DNA of 17,759 nucleotides from an uncultured Bacilli bacterium (lineage in GTDB: Bacteria; Bacillota_I; Bacilli_A; RF39; UBA660), in NCBI GenBank assembly GCA_910587745.1, contig CAJUNE010000025.1, positions 1 to 17,759 on the forward strand, written 5' to 3'. Both the position numbers and the translations under genes were made by a program. Shown piece after piece: positions 1-5,827 of the stretch (position 1 is its first letter; every line of letters starts with the position of its first letter). The notes under the pieces are model-generated. The model saw only the letters and a program-made list of their open reading frames with translations, had not been told where the DNA came from and made no database searches.

Positions 1-9
1 AGGCTAAAC

Positions 10-38
10 TTGCTAATTATTTTATAATAACGTATAAT
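10..38 (+). promoter_or_regulatory. Promoter of the P-type ATPase gene
   Basis: A -35 box TTGCTA (10-15, 4 of 6 consensus bases) and a perfect -10 box TATAAT (33-38) are separated by exactly 17 bases. Transcription would begin near 45, giving a leader of about 50 bases before the TTG start at 97. An imperfect inverted repeat (CTAAA and TTGCTA at 4-15, TAGCAA and TTTAG at 41-54) surrounds the -10 box and could be an operator, but the two halves differ in spacing. Confidence 0.55.
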
Positions 39-96
39 ACTAGCAAAACTTTAGATTTTAAATATTTAAATAAACAAATAGTTAGAGGGGATAAAT

Positions 97-2478
97 TTGA
101 AAGAAGATAATAAAATAATTGGACTTACTAGTGCGCAGGTAAAAAACTTAAAGGATGCAGGAAAAAATAATTTTTCTGTTAAAGCTCCTTCTAAAACTAA
201 TAAAGAGATAATTAAAGAGAATACTTTAACTTATTTCAATTTAGTTTTTTTAGTTATATCTATTTTATTAATATTAGTAGGGTCATTTCGTGATTTAACA
301 TTTCTACCAATAATACTTGCTAATACTTTGATTGGTATTATTCAAGAAATACGTTCAAAAAGAGTACTTGATAAACTTACAATGCTTAATGCTCCAACTG
401 CTATTGCTATTAGAGATGGGGAAGAAATAGAAGTAAAAGCAGAAGAATTAGTTTTAGGAGATATTGTTGTTTTTAAAGCAGGAGACCAAATATGTGCTGA
501 TGCTGTTGTTATTGAAGGGAAAGCTATGGTTAATGAATCTCTTTTAACTGGTGAATCTGATGAGATAGCTAAAACTAAAGATTCAGAACTTATGAGTGGA
601 AGTTTTATTGTTTCGGGAAAATGTTTTGCACGTCTTACTAAAGTAGGAGCAGATTCTTATATTTCACAAATGACTTTGCAAGCTAAAGCAACTAAAAAGG
701 GAGAACAATCAGAAATAATTCGTTCTTTAAATAAAATTGTTAAACTAGCAGGGATTGTTATTATTCCGATTGGTATAATTCTTTTTATCCAAACATTTTT
801 TATTGCAGGTGAAACTTTAAAAGCTAGTGTACAAGCAATGGTAGCTTCCGTTATAGGAATGATACCTGAAGGATTATTTTTACTTGCTAGTGTAACTCTT
901 GCTCTTAGTGCTATGCGTCTTGCTAAAAATAAAGTTTTATTACACGAAATGAAATCTATTGAGACTCTTGCACGAGTAGACGTATTATGTGTTGATAAAA
1001 CAGGAACAATTACTGATACTAATATGCAAGTTGATTCCTTTGAAATTATTAAGGGAGTTAAGAAAACTAAAGAAGAAATTAATGATTTAATTAGTGATTT
1101 TGTCTTTTATCAGGATGCTGATAATATAACAATGTCAGCTTTAAAAAGTTATTTTATAAAACCAACGGGGAAAGTAATGAAAAGTGTAACTGGTTTTTCT
1201 TCAGAATATAAATATAGTGGAGTTAATTTTGAAAGTGAATCTTATTGTATGGGAGCACCAGAATTTATCTTGAAAAAAGATTATGAATTATATCGTAATC
1301 AAGTTGAAAAATATAGTAAAAAAGGTTTTAGAGTTTTAGTTTTTGCTAAATATGATGGAACGTTAACTGGAGCTTCTTTAACTAAAAAAGTTACGCCTTT
1401 GGCATTTATTATGGTTTCTAATCCTATTCGAAAAAATGCTAAAGAAACTTTTGCGTTCTTTAAAAAACAAGGAGTTCAAATAAAAGTTATTTCAGGAGAT
1501 AATCCTATTACTGTTTCGGAGGTTTCCAAAAGAGCAGAAATAGAAGGAGCCGAAAATTATATTGATGCTTCAACTCTTACTACTGATGAGGCAATAACGG
1601 AAGCGGTTATGAAATATACAGTTTTTGGGAGAGTTACACCCGATCAAAAAAGAAAATTTGTAAGAGCTTTACAAAAAAATGGTAAAACAGTTGCGATGAC
1701 TGGTGATGGAGTAAATGATGTTTTAGCTTTAAAAGATGCGGATTGTAGTGTTGCTATGGCTAGTGGAAGTGAAGCTGCTCGTAATGCTAGTCAAGTCGTG
1801 TTATTAGAATCAGATTTTGCGAAAATGCCTGAAGTAGTTAGAGAAGGAAGGCAAGTTGTAAATAATTTGGAACGTTCAGGAAGTTTATTCTTAGTTAAAA
1901 ATATTTTTTCTTTTTGTACTTCTATTTTAGCTATATTTTTAAATGTTAAATATCCTTTACAGCCAGCACAAATATCTTTAATTAGTTTATTTACAATTGG
2001 TGTTCCAGCATTCTTTTTATCACAAATACCTAATGAAGATTTAATTAAAGGTAAATTTATAAATAATATTTTATTTAAAGCAATACCTGGAGCTATAACA
2101 GATACTTTAATTGTAGCTGCGATGGTTACTTTTGGTACTATTTTTGCAGCTAGTGATTCAGATATTTCTAGTGCTTCAACTATTCTTTTATCAATTATTG
2201 GGATAATGGTTTTATATAATATAAGTAAACCTATGAATAAATATAAATGGGCAATATGGAGTATATGTACAATAGGTTTAGTATTATCTATTTTATTCTT
2301 TAAAGAATTCTTTGGTATAACAGATTCGATGAGTATTCAAGGAACTTTATTGTGTATTAATTTTGCACTTATATCAGAAGTGTTCTTGAGATATTTAACT
2401 AAGTTTTTTGATTTAATTAAAACAGCTTTAAATAAAGCGACTAGAATTAGAGATATTTTGAAAAACAATGAAATTTAA
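97..2478 (+). CDS. Cation-translocating P-type ATPase, CtpE-like
   Basis: This is a membrane ATPase that moves a cation across the cytoplasmic membrane through a phospho-aspartate cycle. Seen in the 793-residue protein: the actuator motif TGES at 151-154, the membrane motif IPEGL near 256-260, the phosphorylation site DKTGT with Asp300, a short nucleotide-binding domain with MGAPE near 385-389, SGDNP near 466-470, and the hinge motif TGDGVND at 535-541. About six C-terminal membrane segments follow. The length and the PEGL-containing M4 segment running straight into RVDVLCVDKTG match the CtpE group, whose mycobacterial member is linked to calcium uptake; the substrate here is inferred, not seen. 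The start is TTG at 97, chosen because AGAGGGG (84-90) lies 6 bases upstream. A hairpin terminator follows directly. The gene has its own promoter and stands alone. Confidence 0.88.
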   Translation: MKEDNKIIGLTSAQVKNLKDAGKNNFSVKAPSKTNKEIIKENTLTYFNLVFLVISILLILVGSFRDLTFLPIILANTLIGIIQEIRSKRVLDKLTMLNAPTAIAIRDGEEIEVKAEELVLGDIVVFKAGDQICADAVVIEGKAMVNESLLTGESDEIAKTKDSELMSGSFIVSGKCFARLTKVGADSYISQMTLQAKATKKGEQSEIIRSLNKIVKLAGIVIIPIGIILFIQTFFIAGETLKASVQAMVASVIGMIPEGLFLLASVTLALSAMRLAKNKVLLHEMKSIETLARVDVLCVDKTGTITDTNMQVDSFEIIKGVKKTKEEINDLISDFVFYQDADNITMSALKSYFIKPTGKVMKSVTGFSSEYKYSGVNFESESYCMGAPEFILKKDYELYRNQVEKYSKKGFRVLVFAKYDGTLTGASLTKKVTPLAFIMVSNPIRKNAKETFAFFKKQGVQIKVISGDNPITVSEVSKRAEIEGAENYIDASTLTTDEAITEAVMKYTVFGRVTPDQKRKFVRALQKNGKTVAMTGDGVNDVLALKDADCSVAMASGSEAARNASQVVLLESDFAKMPEVVREGRQVVNNLERSGSLFLVKNIFSFCTSILAIFLNVKYPLQPAQISLISLFTIGVPAFFLSQIPNEDLIKGKFINNILFKAIPGAITDTLIVAAMVTFGTIFAASDSDISSASTILLSIIGIMVLYNISKPMNKYKWAIWSICTIGLVLSILFFKEFFGITDSMSIQGTLLCINFALISEVFLRYLTKFFDLIKTALNKATRIRDILKNNEI

Positions 2479-2479
2479 G

Positions 2480-2502
2480 GCAATATGATTTATTGCTTTT
2501 TC
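2480..2502 (+). terminator. Intrinsic terminator of the P-type ATPase gene
   Basis: GCAATA (2480-2485) pairs perfectly with TATTGC (2491-2496) around a 5-base loop, and five T follow. The stem begins two bases after the stop codon. Confidence 0.7.
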
Positions 2503-2515
2503 TATGTTAAAAAGT

Positions 2516-2544
2516 TTTACTTATAGTATAATTTTTGATATAAT
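2516..2544 (+). promoter_or_regulatory. Promoter of the small hydrophobic peptide gene
   Basis: TTTACT (2516-2521) and TATAAT (2539-2544) are separated by 17 bases. The -10 box is extended by TGA at 2536-2538. The predicted transcript starts near 2551 and carries a leader of about 64 bases that contains the ribosome-site hairpin. A second TATAAT-like box lies at 2527-2532. Confidence 0.6.
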
Positions 2545-2579
2545 ATTTATAGGAATATTTAGTTAGTTTAGGTACTATT

Positions 2580-2606
2580 CTCCTTTACTTTTAGAAGTGG
2601 AAGGAG
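2580..2606 (+). promoter_or_regulatory. Hairpin sequestering the ribosome binding site of the small peptide
   Basis: CTCCTT (2580-2585) is the exact complement of AAGGAG (2601-2606), the core of the ribosome binding site. Inside it, ACTT (2587-2590) pairs with AAGT (2595-2598) around the loop TTAG. The result is a 10-bp interrupted stem that would hide a near-perfect AAGGAGGTG site 5 bases before the start codon. Structural masking of the ribosome site is a known hallmark of type I toxin mRNAs such as fst of plasmid pAD1; applying that here is inference. Confidence 0.65.
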
Positions 2607-2614
2607 GTGAAATT

Positions 2615-2707
2615 ATGAGAAAAATAGAGTTATATCTCTGTACAATCATAATACTCCTTATTATTGTGATTTTAATCATTTTAATAAAAATAGTACCAAC
2701 TGTATAA
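2615..2707 (+). CDS. 30-residue hydrophobic peptide, candidate type I toxin
   Basis: ATG at 2615 lies 5 bases after a strong AAGGAGGTG site, and the frame ends at TAA 2705-2707. The peptide begins with a charged MRKIE, followed by a hydrophobic stretch of about 20 residues made almost only of I, L and V (from Leu6), then one Lys and a short IVPTV tail. It would insert as a single membrane helix. The size, composition, masked ribosome site, overlapping two-way terminator and convergent minus-strand promoter downstream all match type I toxin genes of the Fst/Ldr/TxpA kind. I see no clear sequence identity to a named family. The main alternative is a leader peptide that controls the ZIP transporter gene at 2884. 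Translation is likely because of the ribosome site; the toxic role is inferred. Confidence 0.6.
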   Translation: MRKIELYLCTIIILLIIVILIILIKIVPTV

Positions 2708-2717
2708 GTCGGTACTA
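2691..2717. terminator. Two-way terminator hairpin overlapping the end of the small peptide gene
   Basis: TAGTACC (2691-2697) pairs with GGTACTA (2711-2717), and ACT (2699-2701) pairs with AGT (2707-2709) across one mismatch, leaving a 5-base loop. On the + strand a run of six T follows at 2725-2730. On the - strand the hairpin is followed directly by TTTTTATT. The hairpin contains the stop codon of the peptide gene. A shared two-way terminator is how the par locus of pAD1 ends both of its convergent RNAs. Confidence 0.55.
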
Positions 2718-2730
2718 GACAAAATTTTTT

Positions 2731-2771
2731 GGAATAGTACCTAACTCGTCAAAACTAGGTATTCCTTTTTT
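2731..2771 (+). terminator. Strong intrinsic terminator downstream of the small peptide gene
   Basis: GGAATA plus CCTA (2731-2736, 2740-2743) pair with TAGG plus TATTCC (2756-2765), a 10-bp stem with a 3-base bulge and a 12-base loop, followed by six T (2766-2771). The left arm, GAATAGTACCT at 2732-2742, is also the exact complement of AGGTACTATTC at 2570-2580 in the peptide mRNA leader, so two mutually exclusive folds are possible. Confidence 0.65.
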
Positions 2772-2800
2772 ATTGTATGAAGTTTCCTTCATCTGTATAC

Positions 2801-2829
2801 ATAATAACATAATATTTATTATTTTTCAA
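2801..2829 (-). promoter_or_regulatory. Minus-strand promoter for the candidate antisense RNA
   Basis: Read on the minus strand, TTGAAA (2829-2824, 5 of 6) and TATTAT (2806-2801, 5 of 6) are separated by exactly 17 bases. No minus-strand protein gene lies in front of it, only the convergent peptide gene and its terminators, so an RNA product is the natural reading. Confidence 0.5.
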
Positions 2830-2831
2830 GT

Positions 2832-2860
2832 TTGTAGCAATATTATAGCTTATTCATAAT
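2832..2860 (+). promoter_or_regulatory. Possible promoter of the ZIP transporter gene
   Basis: TTGTAG (2832-2837) and CATAAT (2855-2860) are separated by 17 bases and lie just upstream of the AGAGGTGA ribosome site (2869-2876). The -35 match is weak (3 of 6). It lies immediately behind the opposing antisense promoter, so the two may compete. Confidence 0.4.
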
Positions 2861-2883
2861 TTATTAATAGAGGTGAATAAAAA

Positions 2884-3675
2884 TTGGATTGGTTTAATAA
2901 TATAAGCCCAGTATGGCAAGCATTAATTGCGACAACTTTTACTTGGGGAATAACAGCTTTAGGAGCTTTAACTGTTTGCTTTTTTAAAGATTTAAATAAA
3001 AAAGTTTTAAATACTATCTTAGGTTTTAGTGCAGGAGTAATGATAGCAGCATCTTTTTGGTCACTTTTATCACCAGCGATAGATAAATCTGTGGAACTAG
3101 GATATATACCATGGGTAATGCCAGCACTCGGTTTTATTATTGGTGGGTTATTTGTTTTATTTTCAGATAAGTTTTTAGATAAAGCTTTAAAAAATAAAGG
3201 TGAAGGTAAAGATAGTGTTAAAAAAAGCATTCTTTTAGTATCTGCGATTACAATTCATAATATTCCAGAAGGTATGGCTGTTGGTGTTGCTTTTGGTGGA
3301 ATTGCAAGTGGCGTACCAGGGATGACTGTAATTGGAGCTTTAATGCTAGCGATTGGTATTGGAATTCAAAATTTTCCAGAGGGAGCAGCAGTATCTTTGC
3401 CGCTTCGAAGTGTAGGATATTCACGCTTTAAAAGTTTTATGTGCGGTCAAGCGAGTGCTATAGTTGAACCGATATCAGCCGTGATTGGAGTAGTACTTGT
3501 TCTAACTATTAGAAGTGTACTTCCTTTATTACTTGCTTTTGCAGCTGGAGCCATGATAGCAGTCGCAGCTCGTGAACTTTTACCAGAATCAATTACAGAA
3601 GATAAAAACTTAGCAACTATTGGTTTATTACTTGGTTTTGTCTTAATGATGATTTTAGATGTGGCATTAGGTTAA
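2884..3675 (+). CDS. ZIP-family metal ion transporter
   Basis: The product is a multi-spanning membrane protein that imports divalent metals, typically zinc, with iron or manganese in some members. The 263-residue protein shows about eight membrane segments and both signature metal-site motifs: HNIPEG at 125-130 and QNFPEG at 162-167, with a further conserved Glu at 195 in SAIVEP. The length and motifs fit the bacterial ZupT/GufA branch. The start is TTG at 2884, supported by AGAGGTGA 7 bases upstream; no ATG lies nearby in frame. The gene is monocistronic, closed by a hairpin terminator. It lies downstream of the peptide/antisense locus, which could affect it by read-through. Together with the P-type ATPase this makes a cation-uptake neighbourhood, though the two genes are not co-transcribed. 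Confidence 0.88.
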   Translation: MDWFNNISPVWQALIATTFTWGITALGALTVCFFKDLNKKVLNTILGFSAGVMIAASFWSLLSPAIDKSVELGYIPWVMPALGFIIGGLFVLFSDKFLDKALKNKGEGKDSVKKSILLVSAITIHNIPEGMAVGVAFGGIASGVPGMTVIGALMLAIGIGIQNFPEGAAVSLPLRSVGYSRFKSFMCGQASAIVEPISAVIGVVLVLTIRSVLPLLLAFAAGAMIAVAARELLPESITEDKNLATIGLLLGFVLMMILDVALG

Positions 3676-3692
3676 AAATATAAATAAATTGT

Positions 3693-3716
3693 AGAACAGA
3701 AATTGTTCTCTTTTTT
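3693..3716 (+). terminator. Intrinsic terminator of the ZIP gene
   Basis: AGAACA (3693-3698) pairs perfectly with TGTTCT (3704-3709) around the loop GAAAT, followed by C and six T. Confidence 0.7.
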
Positions 3717-3730
3717 ATTTTATTTAAAAA

Positions 3731-3760
3731 ATATAATCTTTAAAGTAAATTATATAATCT
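3731..3760 (+). repeat. Direct repeat pair upstream of the poly-G promoter
   Basis: ATATAATCT occurs at 3731-3739 and again at 3752-3760, start to start 21 bases, or two turns of the helix. The second copy ends 19 bases before the -35 box of the poly-G promoter. Paired sites on one face of the DNA at this distance suit a regulator, but AT-rich repeats also arise by chance. Confidence 0.35.
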
Positions 3761-3779
3761 GAAAAAATATATTTTTTTA

Positions 3780-3810
3780 TTGACAAAATTGCTCGGGGGG
3801 GGGGTATAAT
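3780..3810 (+). promoter_or_regulatory. Poly-G spacer promoter, probably phase variable, of the surface protein operon
   Basis: A perfect -35 box TTGACA (3780-3785) and a perfect -10 box TATAAT (3805-3810) are separated by 19 bases, and the last ten bases of that spacer are G (3795-3804). The optimal spacer is 17, so the present tract length should give weak transcription. Loss of one or two G would give 18 or 17 and turn the promoter up. Homopolymer tracts placed between the -35 and -10 boxes are an established phase-variation device, for example in front of neisserial porA and Bordetella fimbrial genes. The boxes and run are seen directly; switching is inferred. Confidence 0.8.
3795..3804 (+). 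repeat. Run of ten G, slippage-prone homopolymer
   Basis: Ten consecutive G in otherwise AT-rich DNA. The next longest G run in the window is six, inside a coding region at 13321-13326. It fills the half of the promoter spacer next to the -10 box. Confidence 0.95.
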
Positions 3811-3897
3811 TGAAATGTCTAATAGATTAGAAAGGAGAAACTTTTTTAAATCTTGTTTGAAATGCTAAAAATTAAAAAAGAAAAAGGAGAGATAAGT

Positions 3898-4968
3898 ATG
3901 AAAAAGAAATTTTTAATTGTAATTATTGCAATATTTAGTTTACTAGTAATGCCTAGTAGTGTAAAAGCTGATAGCTATAAAGACTATTTTACTATTGGTG
4001 GTTATGTAAAAAATGAATTTGGAAGAGATATTAAATTAATATTTACAGATTATAAAGATAAAGTAGTAACTGATAATAGTATTACAGAACAAGTTACAGG
4101 TAGTTTTTTAATTGAAACAGAAGAAGGCAAATATGATGAATATGCAAATGGTAAATTTGCAATTGGTCTTGGTGATGAAACTTTTATGTTATATTATTTA
4201 AATGATGAAGGTTTAAATAGTGATGTTGAAGATACAAAAATTAAAATTGTAATTAATGCAAACCTTAATGATTATAAAGGAAAGCTTACAATTGATTTAA
4301 GTAAAGCTAAACTTGGTGAAGCTGTTACTGCTGATGGTGGTAAAGAAATTCTAAATCTTGATGAAGTTGTTACAGAAGAAAGACCTAAAGATGAAGTAAC
4401 AGTAGTACCAGAAGAAAATGCTGTTATTTCAAAAGATATTTTAAGTGAGATTAAAGCAAGTGGTAACAAAGTAACTTATGAAAATAAAAAAGATGATAAA
4501 GTAACTTATGCTTGGATATTTGATGGCTCTAAAATGACTTCTAATGATTTAGATGTAAACTTGGAATTAATTGTAAATGCTAAAGATGAAGTTGGAATTA
4601 GTAAATTAATACCAAAAACACAAGAAAAACCAATTATTTTAGATTTTAAACATTCAGGAGTTTTACCTGGTGGAACTAGAGTAAAGGTAAATGTTAGTGA
4701 TACATATAAAAATGGTGATAAAGTAACATTATATTACTATAATGAAACAACTAAAAAATTAGAAGAAAAAGTAACTAATATTGAAGTAATAGATGGTAAT
4801 GTAGAATTTAGCTTAGAACATTGTAGTACATATACACTTGCAAGAACAAATACTGCACCTAATAATGCAAATACTGCTTCAATGAATGTATATTTATATA
4901 GTGGAATATCTTTAATATCATTAATTGGTCTTAGTGTTTTAGTTAAGACTTATAAGAAGAATAGCTAA
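3898..4968 (+). CDS. Secreted, sortase-anchored surface protein
   Basis: The 356-residue protein has a classic signal peptide: Lys-rich start, hydrophobic core 5-20, and a likely cut after VKA24. The body is acidic and beta-rich without repeats. A C-terminal region of about residues 248-314, with HSGVLPGG near 252-259 and NGDKVTLYYYN near 272-282, resembles modules common in Bacillota wall proteins. The end is a sorting signal: NANTA at 323-327, a hydrophobic stretch at 331-349, and a basic tail YKKNS. NANTA fits the Asn-X-X-Thr-X pattern of class B sortase substrates (NPQTN, NAKTN) rather than LPXTG. The gene next door is a class B sortase, its likely partner. I chose ATG 3898 because GGAG lies at 3886-3889 and it begins the signal peptide; an in-frame TTG at 3853 is poorly supported. 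Expression depends on the poly-G promoter. Ligand or adhesive role unknown. Confidence 0.8.
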   Translation: MKKKFLIVIIAIFSLLVMPSSVKADSYKDYFTIGGYVKNEFGRDIKLIFTDYKDKVVTDNSITEQVTGSFLIETEEGKYDEYANGKFAIGLGDETFMLYYLNDEGLNSDVEDTKIKIVINANLNDYKGKLTIDLSKAKLGEAVTADGGKEILNLDEVVTEERPKDEVTVVPEENAVISKDILSEIKASGNKVTYENKKDDKVTYAWIFDGSKMTSNDLDVNLELIVNAKDEVGISKLIPKTQEKPIILDFKHSGVLPGGTRVKVNVSDTYKNGDKVTLYYYNETTKKLEEKVTNIEVIDGNVEFSLEHCSTYTLARTNTAPNNANTASMNVYLYSGISLISLIGLSVLVKTYKKNS

Positions 4969-4983
4969 TAGGCTATTTCTTTA
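4960..4983 (+). terminator. Weak hairpin between surface protein and sortase genes
   Basis: AATAGC (4960-4965) pairs perfectly with GCTATT (4972-4977) around a loop that contains the stop codon, followed by the imperfect T-rich stretch TCTTTAATTTT. It may act as a partial terminator or an mRNA stabiliser that lowers sortase output relative to the surface protein. Confidence 0.45.
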
Positions 4984-4992
4984 ATTTTAATT

Positions 4993-5751
4993 ATGAAAAA
5001 AAATAAATTAAATAATAAAGTTCAGATATTTTTTATAATTATATTATTAGTAGTTTCTTTATTTGCAAGTTTTAAAGTAGGTTCTTTTTTCTTTGATACT
5101 CTTAAAAATAAAAAAGATAATAATAAATTAATCGAGGATGTAATTAAAGAAATACCATCAAATGATAATAATAGTGAAACTAAATTAGTGATAGATTTTG
5201 TTAAATTATTAGAAAAAAATAAGGATACTAAAGGGTGGATAAAATATAATAATGATAAAATAAACTATCCCATAGTTCAAGCTAAAGATAATGCTTATTA
5301 TTTAGATAAAAACTTTTATAAAAAATATAATCAAGCTGGTTCAATATTTATAGATTATCGAAATAATTCTTTTGACGATAAAAATGTGGTTTTATATGGT
5401 CATAGTATGCTTGATAATTCAATGTTTGGTTCTTTAAAAGATTTATTTACAAAAGATTTCTTTGATAATAAAGAGAATAATATAATTGAATTAAGAGATT
5501 TAAATGATAATGTTTTAAAATATCAAATATTTAGCTATTATATTATAGAAAAAGAAGAATATTATATAACTACTAGTTTTAAAAGTGATAAAGAATTCTT
5601 GAATTTTTTAAATAATATAAAAAGAAGAAGTATTAAAAATTTTAATATAAATTTAAATAATGATGATAAGATTATTACTTTGTCTACTTGTTCAGGAGTA
5701 GAAGGTACGACAAAAAGAAAAGTTGTACATGCTAAGAAAGTTATAGAATAA
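4993..5751 (+). CDS. srtB: Class B sortase
   Basis: A membrane-tethered cysteine transpeptidase that cuts a C-terminal sorting signal and joins the protein to the cell wall peptidoglycan or to another surface protein. The 252-residue protein has an N-terminal membrane anchor at 11-35 and then the sortase domain. GWIKYNNDKINYPIVQ (81-96) and YYL with GSIFIDYRN (116-124) are typical of class B. The catalytic residues are His137 in LYGHS, Cys233 in LSTCSG, and Arg242 in the KRKVVHAK segment. The neighbouring secreted protein with its NANTA signal is the obvious substrate, and both genes sit between the poly-G promoter and the terminator at 5773. Oddly, no ribosome binding site precedes the ATG: the 24-base gap holds only the hairpin and T/A-rich sequence. 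Translation may rely on reinitiation after the upstream stop. The symbol is by class, not proven orthology. Confidence 0.88.
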   Translation: MKKNKLNNKVQIFFIIILLVVSLFASFKVGSFFFDTLKNKKDNNKLIEDVIKEIPSNDNNSETKLVIDFVKLLEKNKDTKGWIKYNNDKINYPIVQAKDNAYYLDKNFYKKYNQAGSIFIDYRNNSFDDKNVVLYGHSMLDNSMFGSLKDLFTKDFFDNKENNIIELRDLNDNVLKYQIFSYYIIEKEEYYITTSFKSDKEFLNFLNNIKRRSIKNFNINLNNDDKIITLSTCSGVEGTTKRKVVHAKKVIE

Positions 5752-5772
5752 CATTTTTTAATATGGTTGTTT

Positions 5773-5805
5773 AGAGAAGATATAATGGTATCTTTTCTTT
5801 TTTTT
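5773..5805 (+). terminator. Strong terminator of the surface protein-sortase operon
   Basis: AGAGAAGATA (5773-5782) pairs with TATCTTTTCT (5789-5798) over 10 bp with one G-T wobble around a 6-base loop, followed by seven T. Confidence 0.75.
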
Positions 5806-5808
5806 ATA

Positions 5809-5817
5809 TGCTATAAT
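5809..5817 (+). promoter_or_regulatory. Extended -10 promoter giving a leaderless mRNA
   Basis: TGC-TATAAT (5809-5817) is a consensus extended -10 element; no -35 box is visible at the right distance (5789-5794 reads TATCTT). Transcription would start around 5824-5828, at or within a few bases of the ATG at 5828. That leaves no room for a ribosome binding site, and none is seen. Confidence 0.55.
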
Positions 5818-5827
5818 TGATATTGAC

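Larger units (their letters stand above)
2684..2794 (-). ncRNA. Candidate antisense RNA to the small hydrophobic peptide mRNA
   Basis: A minus-strand promoter at 2801-2829 would start an RNA near 2794. Its 5' end folds into a perfect 6-bp hairpin, ATGAAG and CTTCAT closing a GAAA tetraloop (2777-2792). It then crosses the downstream terminator region and ends at the two-way hairpin 2691-2717, which on this strand is followed at once by TTTTTATT. The RNA would be about 110 bases and fully complementary to the 3' end of the peptide mRNA, including its last codons. It also carries TAGTACC (from 2717-2711), complementary to GGTACTA (2571-2577) in the peptide mRNA leader. No transcript is proven. 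Confidence 0.45.

Noticed and set aside
1..60. Inverted repeat TTGCTA/TAGCAA around the first promoter as a terminator of an upstream gene
   Set aside because: No T run follows and the outer halves have unequal spacing; at most a weak operator.
2850..3230. Minus-strand open frame of 126 codons over the ZIP gene
   Set aside because: Shadow of the ZIP gene: it lies across conserved ZIP sequence, has no ribosome site and an unnatural composition.
3815..3868. A 17-codon ATG frame in the leader of the surface protein operon
   Set aside because: No ribosome site, and it overlaps the region between promoter and start only by chance composition.
3853..3897. Upstream TTG start that would lengthen the surface protein by 15 residues
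   Set aside because: The ribosome site at 3834-3837 is 15 bases away, too far, and ATG 3898 has its own site and begins a normal signal peptide.
4272..4469. Minus-strand open frame of 65 codons inside the surface protein gene
   Set aside because: Shadow frame, low-complexity Ser/Leu/Thr composition, no ribosome site.
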